From Acrocarpospora corrugata (GTDB taxonomy: Bacteria > Actinomycetota > Actinomycetes > Streptosporangiales > Streptosporangiaceae): 48,277 bases of DNA. The position numbers and the translations under genes were made by a program. Within the stretch, counting starts at the first letter, position 1. Each line of letters begins with the position of its first letter. The notes below the pieces were generated by a model that saw only the letters and a list, made by a program, of their open reading frames with translations, was not told the DNA's origin and searched no databases. The stretch lies in assembly GCF_009687845.1 (NCBI RefSeq), contig NZ_BLAD01000097.1:1-48277 (forward strand). Direction: 5' to 3'. Positions 17,091 to 24,497 of this stretch are shown piece by piece.

Positions 17091-17311
17091 ACCCGGCCGA
17101 GGCGCTGAGCGTGGCCGGCGTCATCGCGGGCATGTCCACGCCGATCACGATGATGGCCAAGGAGAGCGTCAACCGGGCCTTCGAGACCACGCTGGCCGAG
17201 GGCGTGCGGTTTGAACGACGCCTCTTCCACACCACCTTCGCGACCGCGGACCAGAAGGAGGGAATGGCCGCCTTCGCGGAGAAGCGCAAGCCGTCGTTCG
17301 TCAACCGCTGA
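17091..17311 (+). pseudogene. Truncated enoyl-CoA hydratase C-terminus
   Basis: Immediately after the SDR stop a different frame encodes about 72 residues ending at TGA 17311: [18 protein letters not shown], then [18 protein letters not shown] and FAEKRKPSF. This is the conserved C-terminal part of short-chain enoyl-CoA hydratases. The N-terminal two thirds with the oxyanion hole are absent and there is no start signal, so this is a deletion remnant that kept its terminator. Confidence 0.8.
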
Positions 17312-17314
17312 GGG

Positions 17315-17345
17315 GTCCGCCCCGGGGCGAAACCCCGGGGCGGAC
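17315..17345 (+). terminator. Strong hairpin after the enoyl-CoA hydratase remnant
   Basis: GTCCGCCCCGGGG (17315-17327) pairs perfectly with CCCCGGGGCGGAC (17333-17345) around a CGAAA loop. It also sits downstream of the ribosomal operon coming from the right and could act on both strands. Confidence 0.8.
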
Positions 17346-17404
17346 ATTTGACTGACGAGCACCGGGTGCTAATCCGTGACTCGCACCCGGCGCTCGCGTT
17401 CATC

Positions 17405-17572
17405 TCACCGGACGGTGATGAGCCCCCGCTGGTAGGCGCGGACCAGGCGGCGCGGTACCAGCAGTTGCCAGCCGTCGACGACGACGGGTACCAGGTCGGG
17501 AGCGGTGGCCTTCCACTGGGAGCGGCGATGCCTGGTGTTGCTGCGGGAGGTCTTCCGTTTGGGAACGGCCAC
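17405..17572 (-). CDS. rpmF: Ribosomal protein bL32, zinc-independent paralog
   Basis: The 55-residue product starts [20 protein letters not shown], the signature of bL32, and ends [14 protein letters not shown]. The zinc-binding form of bL32 carries four Cys; this copy has none, so it is the zinc-free type made when zinc is scarce. The start GTG 17572 lies 2 bases after the rpsN stop. It is the last gene of the five-gene ribosomal operon. Confidence 0.93.
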   Translation of the reverse strand: MAVPKRKTSRSNTRHRRSQWKATAPDLVPVVVDGWQLLVPRRLVRAYQRGLITVR

Positions 17573-17574
17573 GA

Positions 17575-17874
17575 CTACCAGCTCGCTTTCGTGATTCCGG
17601 GCAGCTCGCCCCGGTGAGCCATCTGGCGGAACCGGATCCGGGAGAGTCCGAACTTGGTCAGGTGGCCGCGCGGACGTCCGTCGACGGAGTCGCGGTTGCG
17701 CACGCGGGTAGCGCTGGCGTCGCGGGGTTGCCGGGCCAGTTCTCGTACGGCCGCCGCCCTGTCCTCGGGGGTTCCCGTGCGGATGATCTCTTTCAGCTCC
17801 GCCCTGCGAGAGGCGAAGCGGGCGACGATGGCTCTGCGCCGCTCGTTGGCTGCGATCTTGCTCTTCTTGGCCAT
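17575..17874 (-). CDS. rpsN: Ribosomal protein uS14, zinc-independent paralog
   Basis: The product is 99 residues: [20 protein letters not shown], then [21 protein letters not shown] and [11 protein letters not shown]-like [17 protein letters not shown]. It is the long form of uS14 without the CxxC zinc ribbon found in the short form. Its ATG overlaps the rpmB stop by one base (TGATG). Confidence 0.96.
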   Translation of the reverse strand: MAKKSKIAANERRRAIVARFASRRAELKEIIRTGTPEDRAAAVRELARQPRDASATRVRNRDSVDGRPRGHLTKFGLSRIRFRQMAHRGELPGITKASW

Positions 17875-18110
17875 CAGACCTTCTCTCCCCGGGCGCGGAT
17901 CCGGGCCACGGCCGCCTCGACGCCGATCTTGTCGACGGTTTTGATCGCCCGGGTGCTCAGGGTGAGCCGGACGAAGCGGTCCTCGCTGGGCAGCCAGAAA
18001 CGGCGGTGCTGGATGTTGGGGTTCCAGCGGCGCCGGGTGCGCCGGTGGGAGTGGGAGATGTTGTTGCCGAAGACCGGTCCGGTGCCGGTGAGCTGGCAGT
18101 GGGCCGACAT
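17874..18110 (-). CDS. rpmB: Ribosomal protein bL28, zinc-independent paralog
   Basis: The 78-residue product begins [20 protein letters not shown] and continues [14 protein letters not shown], with [19 protein letters not shown]. The zinc form has several Cys pairs; this copy has one isolated Cys, so it cannot form the zinc ribbon. Start and stop overlap its neighbours by one base on each side (TGATG). Confidence 0.95.
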   Translation of the reverse strand: MSAHCQLTGTGPVFGNNISHSHRRTRRRWNPNIQHRRFWLPSEDRFVRLTLSTRAIKTVDKIGVEAAVARIRARGEKV

Positions 18111-18355
18111 CAGGCCCTCCCGTAGCGCTGGTTGAAGCGCTCCACCCGGCCCGCGGTGTCCAGCACCCTGCTCTTGCCGGTGTAGAAGGGGTGACTCGCC
18201 GAGGAGACGTCGACATCGACGAGGGGGTAGGTGTTGCCGTCCTCCCACTCGATCGTCTTCTCGCTGGTCACGGTCGAGCGGGTCAGGAAGGCGAAACCCG
18301 CGCTCGGATCGCGGAACACCACGGGGTGGTAGTCGGGGTGGATGTCCTTCTTCAT
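18110..18355 (-). CDS. rpmE2: Ribosomal protein bL31 type B, zinc-independent
   Basis: The 81-residue product, [20 protein letters not shown], then [16 protein letters not shown] and [19 protein letters not shown], is type B bL31. It lacks the CxxC motif of the type A protein. It overlaps rpmG by 4 bases (ATGA) and rpmB by one base. Confidence 0.96.
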   Translation of the reverse strand: MKKDIHPDYHPVVFRDPSAGFAFLTRSTVTSEKTIEWEDGNTYPLVDVDVSSASHPFYTGKSRVLDTAGRVERFNQRYGRA

Positions 18356-18516
18356 CGGTCCTCCCGGAACTCGACGTGCTTGCGAATGATCGGGTCGTAC
18401 TTGCTGAGGGTGAGCCGCTCGGGGTTGTTGCGGCGGTTCTTGCGCGTCACGTAGGTGTAGCCGGTCCCCGCGGTGGATCGCAGTTTGACGACCGGTCGTA
18501 GCTCGTTTCTGGCCAA
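18352..18516 (-). CDS. rpmG: Ribosomal protein bL33, zinc-independent paralog
   Basis: The 54-residue product reads [20 protein letters not shown], then [20 protein letters not shown] and ends [10 protein letters not shown], clearly bL33. It has no Cys. The start is TTG 18516 (AGGAAGG about 9 bases upstream) or TTG 18522; the first fits spacing better. It is the first gene of the ribosomal operon and lies about 40 bases from a Zur-like operator. Confidence 0.93.
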   Translation of the reverse strand: MARNELRPVVKLRSTAGTGYTYVTRKNRRNNPERLTLSKYDPIIRKHVEFREDR

Positions 18517-18554
18517 GGCCAAGGTCCTTCCTGTTGCCGGACCATGCCATGATA

Positions 18555-18571
18555 ATGATAACTGTTTTCAT
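18555..18571. promoter_or_regulatory. Zur box between rpmG and the CobW-like gene
   Basis: ATGATAAC-T-GTTTTCAT is a 17-base inverted repeat with 7 of 8 arm positions paired, in the 7-1-7 layout known for actinobacterial Zur operators. It lies in the 77-base gap between the divergent rpmG operon and the CobW-like gene and would control both. It aligns with the other two Zur sites here at 14 of 18 positions. Confidence 0.8.
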
Positions 18572-18593
18572 TCTTGCAACTTGGGAGATCCCC

Positions 18594-19730
18594 GTGCCCA
18601 CCCCCGTCGTCCTGGTCGCAGGCCTGCACGCCTCAGCTCGCACAGCTACCGTCGACCGGTTCCTGGCCGACCATCCAGGCGCCGTAGTCATCCACCACGA
18701 CCTGCGCGAGGTCATCTCCGGCCGGGTCGAGCGCGTAGTGCGCGACGCCTCCGGCGTACGGGACCTGGCCGAAGTACGGCTGGCGCACGGCTGCGTGACC
18801 TGCACCGTCCGCGAAGACCTGCTGCCCCAACTGCTCCAGCATGCCGCTGCCCCCCTGCTGGTCGTGGACCTGTGGGACTCGGTCGAACCCCGCTCGGTGG
18901 CCGAGGCACTCGACTGCGAAGAGGCCCACGAGGTCCTCCGGCTGACGTCCGTACTGACCGCGCTGCACACCGAGCACCTGCCGGTCGACATCACCCGCGG
19001 CGAGCGCCTGGCAGAAGCCGGCCGGAGCGCGGCGACCGGCGACCGGCGCTACCTGGCCGAAGTGCTGGCCCGACAGATCGAGTACGCCACCGCCCTGGTC
19101 CTGCACGGCGGCGACGAGGAGGACGTCGATCTCGCCCGCGCCCTGCTCGCGCACCTCGCGCCCGTCACCCCGGTCTTCGCCGACTCCCTGCCCGACGTGA
19201 CCGGCACCGCGCTGTGCACCCAGGAGCTGGCAGAACGCGTCGACCCCGCCACCGCCCTACTCCCCTGCGACGCGCAGACCGGCGAGGTCACCACCATCGT
19301 CTGGCGCCGCCTGCGGCCGCTGCACCCCGCCCGCCTCTTCGAGGCCGTCGACGAACTGGTCACCGAGTCGGTCCGCTCCCGCGGGCGGTTCTGGCTGGCC
19401 ACCCGGCACAACCGCATGCTCGCCTGGGACGCCGTCGCGGGCGCGGTGTCGGTCGAGGACGCGGGCCCGTGGCTGGCCGCACTCCCGGAGGCCGCCTGGG
19501 ACCAGATCTCGCCCGCCCGCCGCACGGCCGCCTCCCTGGACTGGACCGACGCTCTCGGGGATCGCGTCCAGCACCTGGTCTTCACCGGCCCAGACCTCGA
19601 CCGCGAACGCATTCACGCGCTACTCGACTCCTGCCTGCTCACCCCCGCCGAGGCCGTGTCCGGCTCGAACCTGTGGGCAGGCTACGACGACCCGTTCGCC
19701 GCCATCCTCGATCTGAAGGAGATCGCATGA
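18594..19730 (+). CDS. COG0523/CobW-like putative zinc chaperone protein
   Basis: The 378-residue protein, started at GTG 18594 (GGGAG 6 bases upstream), matches the COG0523 G3E family: a metal motif [16 protein letters not shown] (CxxC) and C-terminal regions [26 protein letters not shown] and [15 protein letters not shown]0523 proteins under Zur are thought to deliver zinc to client proteins. The normal P-loop GxxGxGKT is replaced by [20 protein letters not shown], so GTP binding is uncertain. This variant is common in Streptomyces zinc regulons. It is divergent from the zinc-free ribosomal genes and shares their operator. Confidence 0.88.
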   Translation: MPTPVVLVAGLHASARTATVDRFLADHPGAVVIHHDLREVISGRVERVVRDASGVRDLAEVRLAHGCVTCTVREDLLPQLLQHAAAPLLVVDLWDSVEPRSVAEALDCEEAHEVLRLTSVLTALHTEHLPVDITRGERLAEAGRSAATGDRRYLAEVLARQIEYATALVLHGGDEEDVDLARALLAHLAPVTPVFADSLPDVTGTALCTQELAERVDPATALLPCDAQTGEVTTIVWRRLRPLHPARLFEAVDELVTESVRSRGRFWLATRHNRMLAWDAVAGAVSVEDAGPWLAALPEAAWDQISPARRTAASLDWTDALGDRVQHLVFTGPDLDRERIHALLDSCLLTPAEAVSGSNLWAGYDDPFAAILDLKEIA

Positions 19731-19783
19731 AGCCTCGCCGTACCCCGCGCGGGAAAGGCAACCCGCTGCGGGGTGCGACCTCC
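19727..19783 (+). pseudogene. Possible 5' remnant of the zinc-independent rpsR paralog
   Basis: ATG 19727 overlaps the stop of the CobW-like gene (ATGA) and opens [17 protein letters not shown], which resembles the basic N-terminus of uncommon bS18 paralogs that usually follow this CobW gene in actinomycetes. The frame then loses any bS18 similarity (no conserved YKD or RARRVTG segments), so only the first 16-17 codons look genuine. The following 19784-19881 shows no gene I can support. Confidence 0.35.
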
Positions 19784-19881
19784 AGATGCCGCAGGCGTCA
19801 GCGTGGACGTGAATTGCCGAAAACGGTACCGTCGCCCGGAGAAGTCGATCTCGGCGTTCTCCGGGCGATTGGAGCTTGTGG

Positions 19882-20562
19882 ATGTCTTCAAGGACGGCCC
19901 GATCACCCCGTGTCTCGCCCACGCCCGGCACTCCTCCGACCGGCAGGGTTCGCTATGCCACGGGCCTTCTCGTGGCCGTCTTGGTCGCTGGCTCGCTGGG
20001 GTATTTGTTCGGCGCTCCCGACGCCACCCAGAACGCCATCGCCGAATTGCAGGAGGCGGATGCCAAGCGGGATGTCAAGCAGATCGTTGAGTTGACGTCC
20101 TCGGCTCGGGTGACCGTCGCTGATCTGGACAAGGTGTTGGCGGGGCTGGCCGCGGCGCTGCCGCCCGGCGGGGCCCTCAACGCCCGGCCCGCCGACGCCG
20201 AGGAGATCGGCGAGTGGCAGCGCATGATGCGGCAGGCCGTGGACAGGCACGCCGAGAGCCCGTCCGGGACGACGGCGACCAACGTGGCGCGGGCCGGATT
20301 CCGTGCCGCCGTGAACGCGGCGGCGATCGCGGTCGACGCGTACGCGGCCTGCCAGAGACTCTCCCCCGAACTCCGGCAGACCTTCCTCGACCTCGCCGCC
20401 CGTCAAAGATCCGCAGCCGTCATGTCCTGGTCGGTCGCGGCCACCCAGCTCGATCAGATCAATATCGACGCGGGTAACGGCCACCAGCACGTCTACCTGA
20501 CAAGTCTTCCGGGTGAGGGCTCCATGCTCGCCGACAACGTGCCGGAAGGCACGCGCGAATAG
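19882..20562 (+). CDS. Hypothetical membrane-anchored protein
   Basis: The 226-residue protein (ATG 19882, GGAG 7 bases upstream) has a short cytoplasmic stretch, one transmembrane segment (ATGLLVAVLVAGSLGYLFG, residues about 26-44) and an Ala-rich helical outer domain (NAIAELQEADAKRDVKQIVE, ARVTVADLDKVLAGLAAAL). I do not recognise the family. It lies between the CobW-like gene and zur. A weak Zur-like half site (GAAAACGGTACC, about 19819) lies upstream, but this is not convincing. Confidence 0.6.
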   Translation: MSSRTARSPRVSPTPGTPPTGRVRYATGLLVAVLVAGSLGYLFGAPDATQNAIAELQEADAKRDVKQIVELTSSARVTVADLDKVLAGLAAALPPGGALNARPADAEEIGEWQRMMRQAVDRHAESPSGTTATNVARAGFRAAVNAAAIAVDAYAACQRLSPELRQTFLDLAARQRSAAVMSWSVAATQLDQINIDAGNGHQHVYLTSLPGEGSMLADNVPEGTRE

Positions 20563-20614
20563 GACTGAACGGTCCGCCGGGCTCTCGTTCGACATCCCGA
20601 GCCGGTGGCCTTCG

Positions 20615-21082
20615 CTAGTCCCGCTCGTCGGCGCCCGCATTGCGCTTCCGGGGGCGGCCTGGCTGGTCGCGCGGCGCGTCGAAATCCTGCTCCGAGAGCG
20701 CTGGTCGCACGCAGGCGGCGCAGACCCCGTACACCGCTTCGACCTCGAAGCCGTCCGGACGGCGCTCGGCCGCCTGTTCCAGGACCAGCCCGCAGGCCCG
20801 GCAGATCAGATGGTGGTGCCGGGCGGGGCCGCAGACCCGGTAGGTCGCCTCCCCGTCCTGGTTGAAGGCGTGCACGAGACCGGCGTCGACGAGCGAGGAC
20901 ATCGCCCGGTACACGGTCGTCAGCCCGATCGGCTCGCCCCGCTGGAGCAGTTCCGCGTGCACCTGCCGGGCGGTGATCGGCCGCGCCTCGGCGAGGAGCG
21001 CCTCCAGCACCAGCACGCGCTTCCTCGTCGCTCGGACGCCGGCTCCGCCGAGCCGGGCGTGCCATCGCAGTAACTCGGGCAT
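20615..21082 (-). CDS. zur: Zinc uptake regulator Zur (Fur family)
   Basis: The 155-residue product (MPELLRWHARLGGAGVRATR) has the Fur fold: VRATRKRVLVLEALLAEARP, TTVYRAMSSLVDAGLVHAF, then HHHLICRACG and VCAACVR with two CxxC pairs for the structural zinc and a His-rich regulatory site. I chose ATG 21082 (GGTGA 5 bases upstream) because a longer reading to 21136 adds non-conserved residues. It is divergent from znuACB, and shared operators in the 104-base gap point to autoregulation and znu control. Fur or Nur are less likely given the zinc context. Confidence 0.9.
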   Translation of the reverse strand: MPELLRWHARLGGAGVRATRKRVLVLEALLAEARPITARQVHAELLQRGEPIGLTTVYRAMSSLVDAGLVHAFNQDGEATYRVCGPARHHHLICRACGLVLEQAAERRPDGFEVEAVYGVCAACVRPALSEQDFDAPRDQPGRPRKRNAGADERD

Positions 21083-21100
21083 ATCGGTCACCGTTACAGC

Positions 21101-21121
21101 TTGACAATGGTTTTCGTTTTC
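21101..21121 (+). promoter_or_regulatory. znuA promoter with Zur operator
   Basis: TTGACA at 21101-21106 is a consensus -35, and TACATG at 21122-21127 is a possible -10 (short, 15-base spacer). Between them the 19-mer GACAATGGTTTTCGTTTTC (21103-21121) matches the site before the RiPP precursor at 17 of 19 bases. A second half site, GAAAACCGT at about 21155-21163 downstream, may add binding. Zur with zinc would block RNA polymerase here. Confidence 0.78.
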
Positions 21122-21186
21122 TACATGGTTGTCCACGAAAGCACCAGCTTGAAATGAAAACCGTAACTGATCTAGGAAGGTCCGGC

Positions 21187-22107
21187 ATGCACCCCCTGCG
21201 TTCTGCCGCCCTCTGCACCCTTACCTTGCTGCTGGCCGGCTGCGGCGGCACCGCCAGCCCGGCGGCCACCAGCGGAACCTCCGCCGCGGCTCCCGGACTC
21301 ATCACGGTCGTCGCGTCCACCAATGTGTACGGCGACATCGCCCAGCAGGTGGGCGGCGATCGGGTCGAGGTGACTTCGATCATCTCCGACCCTGGCCAGG
21401 ACCCGCACTCCTACGAGGCCAACACCCAGAACCAGCTCGCCCTCTCCAAGGCGAAGCTGGTGATCGAGAACGGCGGCGGTTACGACGACTTCGTCGACAC
21501 CATGCTCAAGGCCAGCGGCAACACCGCCGCCGAGATCGTCAACGCCGTCACCGTCTCCGGCAAGACGGCCCCCGCCGGCGGGGAGCTGAACGAACACATC
21601 TGGTACGACCTGCCGTCCGTCGCCAAGATCGCGGATCAGATCTCGGCGGGCCTGGCCAAGGCCGACCCCGCCTCCGCCGCTGCCTTCACCGCCAACGCCG
21701 ACGCCTTCAAGGCCAAGCTCAAGCCCCTGGAGGACCGTACGGCGCAGCTCGCGACCGAGGCGACGGGCACAGCCGTCGCGATCACCGAGCCCGTCCCGCT
21801 CTACCTGCTGGACGCCGTCGGGCTCAAGAACCTCACCCCTGAGGAGTTCAGCGAGGCCATCGAGGAAGGCGACGACGTCTCCCCGCAAGTTCTGGCCGAG
21901 ACGATCGCGCTGTTCACCGGCAAGAAGGTGGAAGCCCTGGTCTACAACGAGCAGACCAGCGGCCCGCAGACCGAGCAGCTGAAGAAGGCGGCGACCGACA
22001 ACGGCATCACGGTGGTCCCGGTCACCGAGACCCTGCCGGAAGGCAAAGACTACGTCGCCTGGATGACCGGCACCCTCGACGCACTCCAGGCCGCCCTCAC
22101 CACATGA
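21187..22107 (+). CDS. znuA: Zinc ABC transporter substrate-binding lipoprotein
   Basis: The 306-residue product starts at ATG 21187 (AGGAAGG 6 bases upstream) and has a lipoprotein signal with lipobox LLLAGC. The cluster A-I fold is clear: VVASTNVYGDIAQQVGGDRV, DPGQDPHSYEANTQ with the His ligand, NEHIWYDLPSVAKIADQI with the second His, and a C-terminal EALVYNEQTSGPQTEQL. The long His-rich loop of some ZnuA proteins is absent. It captures Zn(II) outside the membrane for ZnuBC. It overlaps znuC by 4 bases. Confidence 0.94.
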   Translation: MHPLRSAALCTLTLLLAGCGGTASPAATSGTSAAAPGLITVVASTNVYGDIAQQVGGDRVEVTSIISDPGQDPHSYEANTQNQLALSKAKLVIENGGGYDDFVDTMLKASGNTAAEIVNAVTVSGKTAPAGGELNEHIWYDLPSVAKIADQISAGLAKADPASAAAFTANADAFKAKLKPLEDRTAQLATEATGTAVAITEPVPLYLLDAVGLKNLTPEEFSEAIEEGDDVSPQVLAETIALFTGKKVEALVYNEQTSGPQTEQLKKAATDNGITVVPVTETLPEGKDYVAWMTGTLDALQAALTT

Positions 22108-22937
22108 CCGCCACCCCGCTCATCACCCCGCGCCGCTCGAACACCGATAACGTGATCAGTCTCAGCGGCGCGGAACTCGCCTTCGGCGACCGGATCCTGT
22201 GGCAGGGCCTGGACCTGGAGCTGGGCCGGGGCGAGTTCGTCGCCGTCCTCGGCCCGAACGGCTCGGGAAAGACCAGCTTCCTGCGGGTTCTCCTCGGACA
22301 GCAGCACCTGAGCGCGGGCACCCTGCTGATCCAAGAACGGCCACCCCGCCGAGGCAGCGCCCTGCTCGGTTACATCCCGCAGCACCGGGCCGTCGCCCCG
22401 CAAACTCCCCTGCGTGGCCGCGACCTGGTCCGGCTGGGCCTGGACGGTCATCGCTGGGGCCTGCCCGTCGGCGACCGGCGAACCCGCCGGCAAGTCGACG
22501 AACTGCTGGAAGCCGTGGGCGCCAAGGCATTCTCTGACCGCCCACTGGCCCTGCTCTCCGGCGGCGAATTGCAACGGCTTCGCGTCGCACAGGCCCTGGC
22601 CACCGACCCGGCCATCCTGCTCTGCGACGAACCCCTTCTCTCGCTCGACCTGCATCATCAGAAAGTGGTCGCCGAGCTGGTCAACCAGCGGCGGCGCACC
22701 CACGACACCACGGTGGTGTTCGTCACCCACGAGATCAACCCCATCCTGGAGATGGTGGACCGCGTGCTCTACCTCGCCGAGGGACGATTCCGCTTCGGCA
22801 CCCCCGCGGAGGTCATGACCTCCGCGAGCCTCTCCAGCCTGTACGGGAGCCCGGTAGAAGTGGTCCACCTCAACGGCAGGCTCGTGGTCGTCGGCGCCCC
22901 CGGTTCCCACGACCACGGCGGAGAACCCTCAGCATGA
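22104..22937 (+). CDS. znuC: Zinc ABC transporter ATP-binding protein
   Basis: The 277-residue ATPase shows Walker A GPNGSGKTS, the Q-loop GYIPQHRA, signature LLSGGELQRLRVAQAL, Walker B ILLCDEPLLSLD and the switch His (FVTHE). It starts with ATG overlapping the znuA stop (ATGA). A His-rich tail (GSHDHGGE) is present. Confidence 0.95.
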   Translation: MTATPLITPRRSNTDNVISLSGAELAFGDRILWQGLDLELGRGEFVAVLGPNGSGKTSFLRVLLGQQHLSAGTLLIQERPPRRGSALLGYIPQHRAVAPQTPLRGRDLVRLGLDGHRWGLPVGDRRTRRQVDELLEAVGAKAFSDRPLALLSGGELQRLRVAQALATDPAILLCDEPLLSLDLHHQKVVAELVNQRRRTHDTTVVFVTHEINPILEMVDRVLYLAEGRFRFGTPAEVMTSASLSSLYGSPVEVVHLNGRLVVVGAPGSHDHGGEPSA

Positions 22938-23800
22938 CCGGCGACATCTGGCAGCAGATCTTCAACTACGACAACTACGGCGAACTCCTGGTCCTGGTCC
23001 GCAATTCCCTGATCGCCGGAGCCATGCTGGGCCTGGTCGGCGGCGTCATCGGCACCTTCGTCATGATGCGCGACCTCGCCTTCGCCGTGCACGGCATCGC
23101 CGAACTGTCCTTCGCGGGTGCCTCCGCTGCGCTCCTCATCGGGGCGAATGTGGCCGCGGGTTCGCTCGTGGGGTCGATACTCGCGGCGCTGATCATCGGC
23201 GCGTTGGGCGTACGGGCCCGGGATCGCAACTCGGTCATCGGGGTGCTCATGCCCTTCGGCCTCGGCCTCGGCGTGCTGTTCCTGGCCCTGTACAAAGGCC
23301 GCGCGGCGAACAAGTTCGGCTTGCTCACCGGTCAGATCGTGGCCGTCGACACCGTTCAGATGAGCTGGCTGGTCGGCACCTCCGCCGTGGTCCTGCTCGG
23401 GCTCGCCGCAGTCTGGCGGCCTCTGGTGTTCGCCAGCCTTGACCCCGAGGTCGCCGCCGCCAGAGGCGTCCCCGTCCGGGTCCTCTCCCCTGTCTTCATG
23501 ATCCTGCTCGGCCTGTCAGTGGCCGTCTCCATCCAGGTCGTCGGCGCGCTGCTCGTCCTGGCCCTGCTCGTCACCCCGGCCGCGGCGGCCATGCGGGTCA
23601 CCGCGTCACCGATCCGGGTGACGCTGCTCAGCGTCCTGTTCGCCGTGACCTCGGTGGTGGGCGGCATCCTGCTCGCCCTGGGCAGCACCATCCCGATCAG
23701 CCCGTACGTGACCACCATCTCTTTCGCCCTCTACCTGGGCTGCCGGATCGTCGGCGGCGGCACTACTCGTAGGGCTCGACAGGTTGCGGAATCTCGGTGA
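22934..23800 (+). CDS. znuB: Zinc ABC transporter permease
   Basis: The 288-residue ABC-3 type permease has about 8 hydrophobic segments (LIAGAMLGLVGGVIGTFVMM, the conserved RDLAFAVHGIAELSFAGAS, VVGALLVLALLVTPAAAAMR). It overlaps znuC by 4 bases and its 3' end overlaps the 3' end of the opposing ycgQ-like gene by 38 bases (23763-23800). Confidence 0.95.
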   Translation: MTGDIWQQIFNYDNYGELLVLVRNSLIAGAMLGLVGGVIGTFVMMRDLAFAVHGIAELSFAGASAALLIGANVAAGSLVGSILAALIIGALGVRARDRNSVIGVLMPFGLGLGVLFLALYKGRAANKFGLLTGQIVAVDTVQMSWLVGTSAVVLLGLAAVWRPLVFASLDPEVAAARGVPVRVLSPVFMILLGLSVAVSIQVVGALLVLALLVTPAAAAMRVTASPIRVTLLSVLFAVTSVVGGILLALGSTIPISPYVTTISFALYLGCRIVGGGTTRRARQVAESR

Positions 23801-24497
23801 CCGAGATGGCGTCCAGTTCGGGGGCGACGGTCCCGGCCGGGAGCTTGCCGGACTTGGGTTCCCGCCAGGTGCCGGTGACCTCGATCCAGGTGTTCTCCGG
23901 CGGCATGGTGGCGTCCAGGACGGCCACCTTCAGCGCGATGCCGTCGGCCGCGCAGCACGCGATCTGAATTCGGGCCACATACCATCGGTCCTTCTTCTTC
24001 ACCGAGGGCACGACGAAGCCGGTCAGCTTCACCTGCCGACCCACCAGCGAATTGGCCGAATCGCCCCAGGCCCGCCCGATGAACTCGCTTAAGGCCATGT
24101 CGTTGACCTTCCCGGCGGGGAGGGCGTGGTAGGCGTCCAGCGCGGCGACGGGCGGCTGGGCTGGGGCCTCCTCCGACTTGGCCGAGAACGCGCCGAGTGC
24201 GGGCGGGGCGATCAGGTAGATCGCGAACACCGGTAGCGTCAGCAGCCAGGCCACCCGCGGCGCATGCCCGTGCTCATGTCCGTGCTCATGCCCCTCGTGG
24301 TGGTCCGGCCGCGGGGAGCCACGCCATTCCTGGATCAGCCCGACGACGCCGAGCACGAACACCACCGCGGCCGCCGCGATCAGGAACGGCTGGAAGCCCG
24401 GCTTGACGTAGTTCAGGTAGGTGGTGGACAGCGTGGTGATCCGCAACACCGCTCCACCCAGCAGGATCAGAATCATGCTCTGCGTCAGCCGGTTCAC
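23763..24497 (-). CDS. YcgQ/DUF1980 (TIGR03943) membrane protein
   Basis: The 244-residue protein has two N-terminal membrane segments (ILILLGGAVLRIT, FLIAAAAVVFVLGVVGLIQ), a His-rich loop (DHHEGHEHGHEHGHAP), a third segment and an extracytoplasmic domain with QVKLTGFVVPS, ARIQIACCAADGIALKVAV and WIEVTGTWREP. This is the TIGR03943 putative permease subunit, paired with the COG0701 permease in many zinc regulons. GTG 24497 overlaps the ycgR-like stop (GTGA). The His-rich loop suggests metal handling. Confidence 0.85.
   Translation of the reverse strand: MNRLTQSMILILLGGAVLRITTLSTTYLNYVKPGFQPFLIAAAAVVFVLGVVGLIQEWRGSPRPDHHEGHEHGHEHGHAPRVAWLLTLPVFAIYLIAPPALGAFSAKSEEAPAQPPVAALDAYHALPAGKVNDMALSEFIGRAWGDSANSLVGRQVKLTGFVVPSVKKKDRWYVARIQIACCAADGIALKVAVLDATMPPENTWIEVTGTWREPKSGKLPAGTVAPELDAISVTEIPQPVEPYE

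Noticed and set aside
18473-20095. 540-codon plus-strand frame over the CobW-like gene
   Set aside because: Arg/Pro-rich out-of-frame reading; the CobW-like frame has family motifs and a good ribosome site.
20615-21082. Fur-family gene as an iron (Fur), nickel (Nur) or peroxide (PerR) regulator
   Set aside because: The operators match Zur-type 7-1-7 boxes and the neighbours are znuACB and zinc-free ribosomal genes.
21149-21170. Second full Zur box just before znuA
   Set aside because: GAAAACCGT is present but the opposite half (GTAACTG) does not pair, so only a half site can be claimed.
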